DNA of 45,480 nt from contig JAPYOO010000008.1 in NCBI GenBank assembly GCA_029938135.1, forward strand, positions 1 to 45,480, written 5' to 3'. Made by a program: the position numbers and the translations under genes. How positions within the stretch are numbered: the stretch's first letter is position 1; each line of letters starts with the position of its first letter. This DNA is from Bermanella sp. (GTDB lineage: Bacteria > Pseudomonadota > Gammaproteobacteria > Pseudomonadales > Oceanobacteraceae). Under the pieces are notes generated by a model. It did no database searches. It was not told the DNA's origin and saw only the letters and a program-made list of their open reading frames with translations. This document shows positions 34,416 through 42,955 of this stretch, in pieces.

Positions 34416-34833
34416 CAACACACAGACAACCTCAAGTAGGGCAGGCATATTATCAAATACCCATAATGGCATGCCTTGACCTACGACTAACGCCAATATT
34501 AGTTACGAAAAAGCTGCCCCCCTTAAGTAAACAATCAATCAAAATAGTATGAATTAACCTCTTATTTATGACCAATTGCCATAAATAAGCACTGCTGGCG
34601 GTATTGGAGGGCTTATTGAGCAGATAACTTACTGTCTAAGTATCACTATTTTTGGCAAATACAGTTCAAATTTGTTAAAATATTTCTTAACGGCTTTAAT
34701 TAGCATCGATTCGGCTGTAGCGTACATCGTAATCTTAGTTCTATCAGATACAGCCAAATAAGCTTAACAAGACTAACCAGAGGTGGAATTCTTCGCTCTC
34801 TGGCTGGTTTAAACTATAAAAGAGGCATATTGA
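34416..34833. other. intergenic region with leader of small HTH gene
   Basis: About 418 bases with no gene. Just before the next ORF are alternative overlapping hairpins: AACCAG/CTGGTT (34775-34809) and CCAGAG/CTCTGG (34777-34803). They share bases and exclude each other, so the leader could switch; no regulator is known. Confidence 0.45.
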
Positions 34834-35100
34834 GTGCAAGAAAAAATTACCGTGGTAGTTGACTACCTAAACGAAGTAAAAACACGCTGCACCTTCAATG
34901 CGGCGGCTGAAGCACTAGGTATCACACCCCAAGCGCTGAAAAAGCACTTAGGTGATGCACGCCCAGAAGTTTCTTGGTTTGTAAGCCCTACATCAGGTGA
35001 GCCTATGCGCTACACCGACAGCGAAAAGCACCCTGAGCTATATCGCACAACACGTATCATTACGTCTTCAAAGGTTTTAAAACGTAACCTTGATCTGTAA
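34834..35100 (+). CDS. small HTH-type DNA-binding protein
   Basis: 88 aa from a GTG start, with AGAGG about 9 bases upstream. Residues 20-42 contain a helix-turn-helix-like run (FNAAAEALGITPQALKKHLG), typical of small DNA-binding proteins that use a single HTH. The C-terminal half is unclassified (EVSWFVSPTSGEPMRYTDSE). It has no sensor domain. A large hairpin follows the stop codon. Confidence 0.65.
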   Translation: MQEKITVVVDYLNEVKTRCTFNAAAEALGITPQALKKHLGDARPEVSWFVSPTSGEPMRYTDSEKHPELYRTTRIITSSKVLKRNLDL

Positions 35101-35508
35101 TTAGTTAAAAAGGCGCTTAAGACCGATCGGTTACGGCGTCGTTTTAACTTAGCGGTACATTCAACGCTGTAATTTTCAAGCGTCTTTGATACCTACCGCT
35201 GCTCCCCCTATTTTTACCTTTACTGACCCTCTAAACGTTATACTAACCATACTGGCAACAAACCTAACTGCCAGACACGCACCTTGTTATTTTCACTTTC
35301 TGCTTTTTTCACCGCTCCCCCAAAGACTACTGACCCAATATTAATTTTTTAATACAAATACTAATGATGCAACCATTTACAGGCCTTACCTGCTAAGCTC
35401 ATTTGGAATTTTAAGCCCATTAAATTCAGTGGCATCTCATAACGTGACAAACGGCTAAACGTGATTGCATATTAAGCGCACACTCGTGCTTTATACTAAG
35501 GATATGAA
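35101..35508. other. intergenic region with large hairpin
   Basis: About 408 bases. The main structure is the hairpin at 35103-35149. Downstream AT-rich DNA has no gene I can support. Confidence 0.5.
35103..35149 (+). terminator. large hairpin after small HTH gene
   Basis: AGTTAAAA-A-GGCGC with GCGTC-G-TTTTAACT forms 13 pairs (one G-T) with one internal mismatch; the loop contains the perfect 10-base palindrome ACCGATCGGT. It starts 3 bases after the stop. There is no long T-run, so it may be a terminator or a stable 3' structure. Confidence 0.5.
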
Positions 35509-35925
35509 ATGAATATCAGCAAATACCCTCTTCATGGCTCTTGCCAGTGTGGCGGTGTCTCCTACACTCTTTTAGAAGCCCCACAAATGGTCGTTGCATG
35601 CCACTGCAAGGAATGCCAAAAGCTTTCAACCAGTGCATTCAGTATCACGGCCATGGTTAATTCACGTTCAGTGGAATTTAAAGGTGAGATGTCGCAATGG
35701 AATCGCCCAGCAGACAGTGGCAATATAAGCGCTGCAAAATTTTGCCCAACCTGCGGTAACCGCATATATCACTTTAATCCAGCCGAACCCGAAAAAATTA
35801 AACTTAAGCCCAGCAATCTTGATGACACCTCAATAATTGACCCAACCGTTCATGTTTGGTTGAGCGAAAAACAAGATTGGGTAAAGATACCAGCGGGCGT
35901 TAAAACCTTTGACAAGCAGCCTTAA
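35509..35925 (+). CDS. GFA-family zinc protein (glutathione-dependent formaldehyde-activating-like)
   Basis: 138 aa. Zinc-binding cysteines are in GSCQCGGV, ACHCKECQK and FCPTCGNR, the three CxC/CxxC motifs of the GFA fold. The founding member was reported to aid glutathione-formaldehyde condensation, but many members have other or unknown roles. No glutathione-dependent formaldehyde dehydrogenase is near. AAGGA lies 7 bases before the ATG. A short terminator follows. Confidence 0.9.
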   Translation: MNISKYPLHGSCQCGGVSYTLLEAPQMVVACHCKECQKLSTSAFSITAMVNSRSVEFKGEMSQWNRPADSGNISAAKFCPTCGNRIYHFNPAEPEKIKLKPSNLDDTSIIDPTVHVWLSEKQDWVKIPAGVKTFDKQP

Positions 35926-35960
35926 AAAAAGTCAATAAAGCGCTCCACAGCTTTCTTTTT

Positions 35961-35980
35961 AAGCGTGTGACACGCTTTTT
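35961..35980 (+). terminator. short intrinsic terminator after GFA-family gene
   Basis: AAGCGT-GTGAC-ACGCTT followed by TTT: 6-pair stem, 5-base loop, 36 bases past the stop. It is short but well placed. Confidence 0.65.
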
Positions 35981-36083
35981 CCCATGATCAATTTCATAAA
36001 ACGTACAGCCCATAGAAAACTCTCGCAATACACGAAAGGAAAACAAACATACACTTTTAAAGTTTTACACACGCAAAAAACCT

Positions 36084-38978
36084 TCATTCATGGGCCAGCC
36101 ATTGGCCCAATTTAATGCTTAATAATTTACTATCTATGGGCTTCGTCATGTAATCATTCATGCCCGCTGCGAGGCATTTCTCTTTATCCCCTTTCATGGC
36201 ATTAGCGGTCATGGCTAAAATGGGGATATCCTGATTAACAATGCCGGCTGCACCTAAACGAATCTGCCGAGTGGCTTCGTAGCCATCCATTTCGGGCATT
36301 TGGCAATCCATTAAAATAATCTGGTAGGGTGCGGTGTGAGGCGCACCATTTAAAGAGGCAATGGCCTCTACCCCGTTACCGGCTACATCTGCGCTAAGTG
36401 ATAAATCCTCCAGTATATTTAACGCCACCATTTGATTAATGGCATTATCTTCAACCAATAATATTCGTACAGCTGGATTAAATGCTTGCTGCACGTCTTG
36501 GGTAAGAATCGGTTCGGCATTTTCTGCAGCCTGACTCGTGCCCGTCTCACTTAATAAAGACAAAACCTCCACTAAATTATGCGCAGTGGCTGGTTTTCGG
36601 AAATAACCCGATAAAGACAACTCAGACAGGTAATCATCGCTTACTTGCTGCGCCATGGACGTCATAACTACCCGCTTACTTTGATCAAAACGTTTATCTT
36701 GCTGGATTGTTTTGGCTAACTCACTGCCCTTTTGAATAGGCATATCCATATCAATTAATATTAAGTCAAACCCCTTTTGATTATCCGAATACTCTTTATG
36801 CAAACACTCAAGGGCTTGATCCGCACTTACCGCATCAATCACTTTAGCTCCCCAATGCCTATACTGCTCACATAAGACCTGCAAGTTCTTACGATTATCA
36901 TCCACCACTAATATGTTCAAACGCGTGACATCTTGCCCCGCTAAAATATCAGCTGATTGCTGGCAACTTCGCAGAATAATATTAAAATCAAAGCGACTGC
37001 CACGGCCTACCTCGCTGTTCACGCTGATACCGCCGCCCATTAACTCAGATAGCTGCTTAGCAATAGACAAACCTAAGCCTGTGCCACCAAATTGCCGAGT
37101 AGTGGATGCATCGGCTTGAGTGAATGGTTTAAATAATTTTTCGGTTTGATGTTGGTCAATTCCAATGCCGGTATCTACGACACTGCAATTAAATTGTAAT
37201 TCAGACGGACTAATAATCTTAATCTCGCCACGAATAATAATCTCGCCTTGTTCTGTAAACTTAATGGCGTTGCCCACTAAGTTCACTAAGATTTGTCGTA
37301 ACCGTCCAGGATCTCCCATTACATTAGCGACATCAATATGAGTGGTATCCAGTACTAATTCCAAGCCTTTGTCTTGAGCCCTATTTGCCATAGATTCAGC
37401 AAAACTGCCAAGTTCAGTACGCAGGTCAAATTCTATTTCTTCAAGTTCCAACTTCCCGGATTCAATTTTAGTAAAATCTAGGATATCATTAATGATAAGT
37501 AATAAAGACTTGGCACAATCATTTGCTACATCCGCATAATGGTATTGATCTTGCGGTAGTTTAGAGCGCATCAATAAACCCAGCATGCCCATAATGCCAT
37601 TCATCGGGGTGCGAATCTCATGGCTCATGCAGGCTAAAAACTCCGATTTGGCCGCGTTTAGCTGCATATTTTTTTCGTTGAGTTCTTCCAATTCGGTGGC
37701 ACGCAGCCCAAGATTCATGAGTAAATCTTCACGCTCTATATCGGTAATATAGTTGTGAACCTTTATTGCTAGCCTTTCATTACACTGCTCAAGCAATTGG
37801 GTATCATTATTTTTTGGAACGCAAATATGACACGTCACCAATACGGCTATGCACTGGTTATTATGGAATAATGGGTATGACTGAATACGAAATAATTCGG
37901 CTTTTCCCAGCTTAAAATCAAACTGCAATTTTTCTTCATGCATATTGAATTCAAATGAGGTTTCACGTTTTAATCTAAAGCAGTTTTCAGCTATGTCCAT
38001 CTTAACGAGTGCATCAATATTCAGGTTTTCATGGTCAAGGGTTGATATATTTAAACAGGTTAATTCGCCCCCCTCTGCGGCCACAAACAAGGCACTACAA
38101 GGCAGGTTAAATAACTCCCTAATAGTCTGCGTGGCATTTATTAAGGCTTGTTTTGAATTCTCCCCAGCCATTGCATCCGTAAAGGCCGCAATAAGTACAT
38201 AACCCCTTTGCGCCTGAGAAATACTGTCACGCATAGTATCTAGCGATAACAATAATTTCCCGGTTTCATCTTTAGGAGTCGCGTGCTCAAATTCTCGCAA
38301 GTCCCCCCCTGCAATTCGTGCTGACATATCCACGGCCAACTGAAACGATTGTGAAACAGAACGAGAAATAAATAGACTTAACAATGTTACCAAAATAAAT
38401 ATGACCCCACCCAAGCCATACCCTAATGTTTGCACCTGATCATTTTGTTGATTTAGTTCAATGACTTTTTGCTTGAAGGACCGATAAACAATAGATTTTA
38501 AGGCATCGTAACTCTCATCAAATAACCGAGAGCTGGCGCTCATATTTTTAAGCGCTCGTATTTTTGGCGCTTCATCCTCGGGCGCTTCAAGCGACAGAGT
38601 AACAAACACGCGGGCGTATTGATGAAATTGGCGATACAACGCAATGAGTTGTGTCGACTCCGTTTGTAACTGAGGAATGGTATTTTTAATGAACTCGTAG
38701 GAGCTCAGGATTTCAGCGGCTACCTTTTCTGAAGCCTGCAATATACTAATATCCTCAAAATCCACCGCATCGGCCAGCAGTGTTCGATAACGGCCTACAT
38801 TACTTTCAAGCCCAGACAGCTCGGTCAGCACCACAAATTCTTGTGTACTAAGGGAAGTTAATAACACTCGATTACGTTGATTACTATAAATATTCACCGC
38901 TAAATAAAGCGTAAACCCCAGTATTCCCACAAGCCCAATAGCGAATATTTTTGACTTAATGGAGTGCCTGATTTTCAT
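36084..38978 (-). CDS. hybrid sensor histidine kinase with two receiver domains
   Basis: 964 aa. Membrane segment 1 (residues about 12-30), a periplasmic helical domain (35-185), membrane segment 2 (186-207), HAMP (208-260), a GAF-like region (265-415), coiled coil, HisKA with H453 (MSHEIRTP), HATPase_c (NLVGNAIKFTEQ, DTGIGI, GGTGLGLS) and two receiver domains (LILIDMDMP and IILMDCQMPEMDG). No HPt domain is present, so a separate phosphotransfer protein is expected. The sensor part looks like a four-helix-bundle type. It is divergent from a porin and a PstS-like protein, which may provide its ligand or be controlled by it. Start ATG follows AAAGG at 11 bases. Confidence 0.94.
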   Translation of the reverse strand: MKIRHSIKSKIFAIGLVGILGFTLYLAVNIYSNQRNRVLLTSLSTQEFVVLTELSGLESNVGRYRTLLADAVDFEDISILQASEKVAAEILSSYEFIKNTIPQLQTESTQLIALYRQFHQYARVFVTLSLEAPEDEAPKIRALKNMSASSRLFDESYDALKSIVYRSFKQKVIELNQQNDQVQTLGYGLGGVIFILVTLLSLFISRSVSQSFQLAVDMSARIAGGDLREFEHATPKDETGKLLLSLDTMRDSISQAQRGYVLIAAFTDAMAGENSKQALINATQTIRELFNLPCSALFVAAEGGELTCLNISTLDHENLNIDALVKMDIAENCFRLKRETSFEFNMHEEKLQFDFKLGKAELFRIQSYPLFHNNQCIAVLVTCHICVPKNNDTQLLEQCNERLAIKVHNYITDIEREDLLMNLGLRATELEELNEKNMQLNAAKSEFLACMSHEIRTPMNGIMGMLGLLMRSKLPQDQYHYADVANDCAKSLLLIINDILDFTKIESGKLELEEIEFDLRTELGSFAESMANRAQDKGLELVLDTTHIDVANVMGDPGRLRQILVNLVGNAIKFTEQGEIIIRGEIKIISPSELQFNCSVVDTGIGIDQHQTEKLFKPFTQADASTTRQFGGTGLGLSIAKQLSELMGGGISVNSEVGRGSRFDFNIILRSCQQSADILAGQDVTRLNILVVDDNRKNLQVLCEQYRHWGAKVIDAVSADQALECLHKEYSDNQKGFDLILIDMDMPIQKGSELAKTIQQDKRFDQSKRVVMTSMAQQVSDDYLSELSLSGYFRKPATAHNLVEVLSLLSETGTSQAAENAEPILTQDVQQAFNPAVRILLVEDNAINQMVALNILEDLSLSADVAGNGVEAIASLNGAPHTAPYQIILMDCQMPEMDGYEATRQIRLGAAGIVNQDIPILAMTANAMKGDKEKCLAAGMNDYMTKPIDSKLLSIKLGQWLAHE

Positions 38979-39258
38979 AAGAAAAACAAACCTTTAGCGA
39001 TTAACCTTAGTGTCATCATAGATATTGATGAGAGCTGATATTGGCCAAGTTACAGAGACTCCTAATTAGCGAAGGTACTCATTCATTAAATTATAGCAGT
39101 AACTTTGCCCGCTGATTGGAATGGGCCAAACCTGCCACCGATTTACCTCTAAACATGCAAATTCTCTGAAAACACCTATATTAAATATGTGTCAGTTTAG
39201 AACTTAACACGCTAAACAACCCACTCAACCACTTGCCTGAAGCAGGAACTCACCTCCC

Positions 39259-40371
39259 ATGAAACACTATCATGCTGCTAAACAGCCAATTCAGCGTGTT
39301 TTATCATGTTTACTGTGGTGTTGGCTTATGAATATAGGCATTGCCCAAAGCGCCACGCTAGATAACGTCACCATTAATGGCTATTTAAGCTTTGAATACG
39401 AGCGTCACCTCGATGGCGACAAAACAAATATCAGCAACGAGTCGGTGGGTGATGCCAATGGCTCGTTTGACATGGACTTATTTGACTTAGTCATTAATAT
39501 TCAAGCCACCGACAACCTACGAGTGGCCACCGATTTAACTTGGGAGCACGGTGCTGCCACAGAAGACGATCGTGGCAATGTCGCCATGGAATATGCCTTT
39601 GCCGAATACACCCTAAGCCAACACACTAAAGTACGAGCCGGAAAAATGTTCACGCAATTTGGTATTTATAACGAAATCCACACTGCTAAACCGGCCTCTT
39701 TATCCGTAAAGGAGCCCTTAACCACCAACAAAAATAATAAGCTTGGAAGCGATGTTCGTTTTTACCCACGCTGGTTAAATGGCCTCGCGGTCTCCGGCCA
39801 CTACCAACTTCCCGCATCTTCGTGGGATTATGTATTGCAATTGTCCAACGGTGAATCCCAAGAGGTTAATCCGTACGAAGAGGATGACAATATACACAAA
39901 GCATTTAACGGCCGTTTTCGATACCGTCCAGGGGATGCTTGGCAGCTGGGACTTTCTTTTTATCGGGACACAATGGAAGATTCAGCCGCTCAAATTAAAA
40001 TTGGAAGCTACGGCCTACAAGTTGAATGGGAGTCACAAGGCAACACAGAATTGGGCATAGAGTTTGAATATGTATCAGGCAATGAAGATCATTCAAACGG
40101 CGCCAATATCAACCGCAATGCCTATACCTTAATGATGTATCAACCCATCACCGATACCGTCACCCCTTATGTGAGGTATGAATACCTAGAGCCTAATACA
40201 GATGTAACCAGTGACGAAGCGAGTGTCTTAGTATTGGGCGGCAATATTCTAATCGATGAAAATATGTTTCTTAAGATTGAACTGGATCATTTTAAAGGTG
40301 AGGACAATAACGCTGACGTGGGTGGCGCCACATACAGTGAATTAAAAATATCCTTGTCGGTTGGTTTTTAA
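39259..40371 (+). CDS. porin-like outer-membrane protein
   Basis: 370 aa. A signal peptide (about residues 1-31, ending IAQSA) precedes an extended beta-barrel with strands alternating polar and hydrophobic. The C-terminus LKISLSVGF ends in Phe, a Bam signature. The N-terminal strand NVTINGYLSFEYER suits a porin. The channel substrate is unknown; phosphate, a sulfonate or another small solute are options. The stop codon overlaps the next start by one base (TAATG), so the two genes are coupled. It is divergent from the hybrid kinase. Confidence 0.78.
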   Translation: MKHYHAAKQPIQRVLSCLLWCWLMNIGIAQSATLDNVTINGYLSFEYERHLDGDKTNISNESVGDANGSFDMDLFDLVINIQATDNLRVATDLTWEHGAATEDDRGNVAMEYAFAEYTLSQHTKVRAGKMFTQFGIYNEIHTAKPASLSVKEPLTTNKNNKLGSDVRFYPRWLNGLAVSGHYQLPASSWDYVLQLSNGESQEVNPYEEDDNIHKAFNGRFRYRPGDAWQLGLSFYRDTMEDSAAQIKIGSYGLQVEWESQGNTELGIEFEYVSGNEDHSNGANINRNAYTLMMYQPITDTVTPYVRYEYLEPNTDVTSDEASVLVLGGNILIDENMFLKIELDHFKGEDNNADVGGATYSELKISLSVGF

Positions 40372-40832
40372 TGATGACCAGTGGCAGACATTTTATGAAG
40401 ATGAGCATTACATCAGTCATATTAATACTGGTTTGTATAAACCAAACATACGCACAATCCTTACTTGCCAATAATCAAGTGGGTGAGGAAAGCCTCAGCC
40501 CTCAAGAAATTAAATCCATTTTTTTAGGTACCACCTCACACTGGAAAAACGGACTTCCCATATCTTTATGCATAGATACCAGCAACCAAGAGTCATTTAA
40601 GCATTTTATTAAAAATGCGCTAGGGAAAAATGTAAGATCGTTTAAAAGAGTGTGGAGCAAACGCGTGTTTTCAGGCGCCTCTTCCGCCCTACCCCTGCTT
40701 ATCAATGACACTGAAAGAGCTCTTAAATATGTAAGCGAAAAGCAAGGAGCCGTTTGCTTTATAGAATCAGCCCCCATTCCTTTACCCAAACATACTAAAC
40801 AACTGAGCAGCCAAATAGATAACGAGCATTAA
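40371..40832 (+). CDS. short PstS-like periplasmic binding protein
   Basis: 153 aa by the ORF track, with a signal (ITSVILILVCINQTYA) and mature start QSLLANN. It resembles the phosphate-binding fold of small PBP-like proteins: LSPQEIKSIFLGTTSHWKNG, then NQESFKHFIKNALGK and LKYVSEKQGAVCFI. It is much shorter than PstS. Two cysteines (in SLCID and AVCFI) may pair. It is coupled to the porin by one-base overlap. Starts at 40374 or 40395 are also possible. Together with the porin and the divergent kinase it forms a likely sensing or uptake unit. Confidence 0.72.
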   Translation: MMTSGRHFMKMSITSVILILVCINQTYAQSLLANNQVGEESLSPQEIKSIFLGTTSHWKNGLPISLCIDTSNQESFKHFIKNALGKNVRSFKRVWSKRVFSGASSALPLLINDTERALKYVSEKQGAVCFIESAPIPLPKHTKQLSSQIDNEH

Positions 40833-40862
40833 AAGCGCCCGTTATATTAAGAGCGCTTAATG
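40827..40862. terminator. hairpin over convergent stop region
   Basis: CATTAAAAGCGC pairs with GCGCTTAATG with a 2-base bulge (10 pairs). It includes the stop codon of the PstS-like gene and lies between convergent genes. There is no strong T-run, so it is a moderate terminator candidate. Confidence 0.55.
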
Positions 40863-40886
40863 TCATTCAACTTATATTTGCGGATG

Positions 40887-41474
40887 TTATGCTGCTAAAG
40901 TTTCCTCAACAAAGTCTAAACGGTCTTGCCCAAAGAACATATCTTTACCCAAATACATAGTAGGCACACCGTAGCCACCGCGTTTAACCAATTCGCCGGT
41001 GGTGTCTTTAAGTTGATCTTTTATGGAATCGCTGTTTACAAGCGCTTGGAATTCTTCTGCGTTTATATTTAATTTTTTTACCACGCTTGCCAAGGCCTCA
41101 GGCTTAGAAAAATCCACTTTTCCAACCCACATCCCATCAAACACCATTTTTAAATACTCCATTTCCATAGATAACTCTTTGGCAGCATAATAACCTCGCA
41201 TAAGTGGCAAAGTGTTAAGCGGAAAATATGGATTAAAATTCATTTCAACTTGATAACGTTTGGCAAAGCGCGGTAAATCAATCGCCATATAACGGCCCTT
41301 TGGTGCCAATAATATAGGCGAGGTATTGCCTGTGCTTTTAAATACACCACCCAACAATACGCCCTTGTATTCTATATCCGCATTATATTTCTCTTGCAAC
41401 TGTTGCAATCGGTTAAACGCTAAAAATGCGGTGGGACTTGCAAAATCAAAATAAAACTCAATTTTTTTACTCAT
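40887..41474 (-). CDS. DsbA-family 2-hydroxychromene-2-carboxylate isomerase (NahD-like)
   Basis: 195 aa, thioredoxin-fold protein of the kappa-GST/NahD class. Features: FYFDFASPTAFLA with the family Ser, PLNTLPLMRGYYAA, KVDFSKPEAL, and RGGYGVPTMYLG with the cis-Pro loop, ending FFGQDRLDFVEE. NahD is a glutathione-dependent isomerase of naphthalene degradation, but no aromatic pathway adjoins, so the substrate is unknown. It lies 63 bases downstream of the SDR gene in the same direction, forming a likely operon controlled by HxlR. AAAGG upstream supports the start. Confidence 0.88.
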   Translation of the reverse strand: MSKKIEFYFDFASPTAFLAFNRLQQLQEKYNADIEYKGVLLGGVFKSTGNTSPILLAPKGRYMAIDLPRFAKRYQVEMNFNPYFPLNTLPLMRGYYAAKELSMEMEYLKMVFDGMWVGKVDFSKPEALASVVKKLNINAEEFQALVNSDSIKDQLKDTTGELVKRGGYGVPTMYLGKDMFFGQDRLDFVEETLAA

Positions 41475-41537
41475 TTTTATTCTCTACCTTTTATTCAAAG
41501 TTATATTTATGTTTTTGTTCATTAACCTTTATAAGGC

Positions 41538-42293
41538 TTACCATTTTTCGCTCCATGGACGAACATCCAACTCAAACGTCCAGGCATTACGAGGCTGATT
41601 GTGAAGCATCACATAGTTGGCGGCTAAATCGTCGGGGTTAACAATACCGTCTGGACCTGCAGCTTTCACTTGAGATGGGAAATTAGAATGAATAAAGTCG
41701 GTATCCACCATGGCATCTATTACCACGTGTGCCACATGAATATTTTTAGGGCCTAACTCACGCGCCATGCTTTGCGCTAAAGCCTTAAGTCCCTGCTTGG
41801 CACTGCTAAACGCCGCAAAAATAGACCCGCCACGGACACTGGCGGTAGCGCCTGTAAAAATAATGGTGCCCCGCTGTCGCTTAACCATATATTGAGCCGC
41901 CTCACGACCCGTTAAAAAACCAGCAAAACACGCCATTTCCCAAATTTTATAAAACTTTTTACTGCTCGTTGCCAAAATACTCATGGGGACATTGGCCCCG
42001 ATATTAAAGACCACGACCTCTAACGCCCCCACACTGGCTTCAATTTCTTTAAACAGGGTCTGTACCTCTTCTTCTTTACGAGCATCACAGGCAAAACCGT
42101 GGGCAATCCCCCCTTGAGCGTGTATTTGTTCAACCAAGGGGGCCAGCTTTTCACCGTCACGACGCACCAGGCACACCGTATGGCCTTGCTGCGCAAACTT
42201 ACGGGCAATAGCGCTGCCGATCGCGTCTCCAGCCCCCATAACCAATACTGCCCCTTTGCTTGGGCCGGCTATTTTCTCGTCTATATTAGTCAT
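41538..42293 (-). CDS. atypical SDR-family protein
   Basis: 251 aa. The Rossmann start GAGDAIGSAIARKF and nucleotide region are intact, as is NIGANVP. The catalytic positions are unusual: the segment TGATASVRGGSIFAAFSSAK aligns so that Ser becomes Ala and Tyr becomes Phe (FSSAK), with Lys kept. This fits a recurrent atypical SDR group and casts doubt on classic oxidoreductase activity. The C-terminal part reads ARELGPKNIHVAHVVIDAMV. The start is ATG 42293 with GGAAG upstream; the ORF track begins 11 codons earlier. It is divergent from an HxlR regulator with tandem operators and followed by the DsbA-like isomerase. Confidence 0.82.
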   Translation of the reverse strand: MTNIDEKIAGPSKGAVLVMGAGDAIGSAIARKFAQQGHTVCLVRRDGEKLAPLVEQIHAQGGIAHGFACDARKEEEVQTLFKEIEASVGALEVVVFNIGANVPMSILATSSKKFYKIWEMACFAGFLTGREAAQYMVKRQRGTIIFTGATASVRGGSIFAAFSSAKQGLKALAQSMARELGPKNIHVAHVVIDAMVDTDFIHSNFPSQVKAAGPDGIVNPDDLAANYVMLHNQPRNAWTFELDVRPWSEKW

Positions 42294-42318
42294 ATTACTT
42301 CCACCCCTGCCCTTAGTC

Positions 42319-42360
42319 AGTTCCAAATTGGAACTCGATAGTAGGTTCCATTTTAGAACT
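42319..42360. promoter_or_regulatory. tandem palindromic operators between SDR and HxlR genes
   Basis: Site 1, AGTTCCAA-A-TTGGAACT (42319-42335), is perfect with 8-base arms. Site 2, GGTTCCATTTTAGAACT (42344-42360), is a weaker copy, 25 bases centre to centre. Both contain the GTTC/GAAC core. This is the expected place for HxlR control of both directions. Confidence 0.7.
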
Positions 42361-42374
42361 TGTAAAGCTATAAT
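42346..42374 (+). promoter_or_regulatory. hxlR-type gene promoter
   Basis: TATAAT, an exact -10, lies at 42369-42374. The position 17 bases upstream, TTCCAT (42346-42351), is a weak -35 and falls inside operator site 2, so the regulator could repress its own gene. A run of nine C (42378-42386) sits between the -10 and the ribosome site. Confidence 0.5.
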
Positions 42375-42402
42375 TTACCCCCCCCCACTTAAGGCTCGAT
42401 TA

Positions 42403-42945
42403 ATGCGCTGGAATGAAATAGAGAGCGATGTATGCTCAGTTGCGCGCACCCTATCTGTGGTGGGCGATCGCTGGACGTTATTGATATTGCGAGATTGTTT
42501 TTTGGGAAGTCGCCGTTTTGACGAATTCCAAAAGAACATCGGTTTAAGCCGACACCGCTTAACCGACCGTTTAAATAAGTTAGTAGAACATGAATTACTA
42601 TTAAAAAAGCCTTACCAAGACAACCCTCCTAGAAGCGAATATGTATTAACCGCAAAAGGAAAAGACATACACCCTGTACTAGTGACATTAACAGGTTGGG
42701 GCAATAAATGGATGCAGGATGGGGATGGTGTGCCTTTGCTGTATCACCATAAAAAATGTGAACACATCACCCAACCACAACTAAGTTGTGATCACTGTGG
42801 CGACAGCATTGATGCGAGTAACATGTATGTGACGCCAGGTCCTGGGATTTTAAAAAAGCTACAACGAGGCGTGAGTCCAAGCTACGTGCCCAAACGCTTG
42901 CTAAAGCTATTTAAAGACACACTAAACCTAGACGCACAAAAATAA
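42403..42945 (+). CDS. HxlR-family transcriptional regulator
   Basis: 180 aa from ATG 42403, preceded by AAGG at 8-base spacing; the ORF track uses an upstream start that crosses the operators. The winged HTH is typical of HxlR: RTLSVVGDRWTLLILRDCFL, then FDEFQKNIGLSRHRLTDRLN and YVLTAKGKDI. The C-terminal part carries cysteines (CEHITQ, LSCDHCGDS) that may bind zinc or sense redox, fitting HxlR members that respond to electrophiles. It likely controls the divergent SDR/isomerase operon. It converges on the ABC exporter gene. Confidence 0.9.
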   Translation: MRWNEIESDVCSVARTLSVVGDRWTLLILRDCFLGSRRFDEFQKNIGLSRHRLTDRLNKLVEHELLLKKPYQDNPPRSEYVLTAKGKDIHPVLVTLTGWGNKWMQDGDGVPLLYHHKKCEHITQPQLSCDHCGDSIDASNMYVTPGPGILKKLQRGVSPSYVPKRLLKLFKDTLNLDAQK

Positions 42946-42955
42946 AAAACCGCGT

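Noticed and set aside
42256-42402. Longer N-terminus of the HxlR protein in the ORF track
   Set aside because: It crosses two operators and the promoter, has no ribosome site, and would add an unrelated hydrophobic lead.
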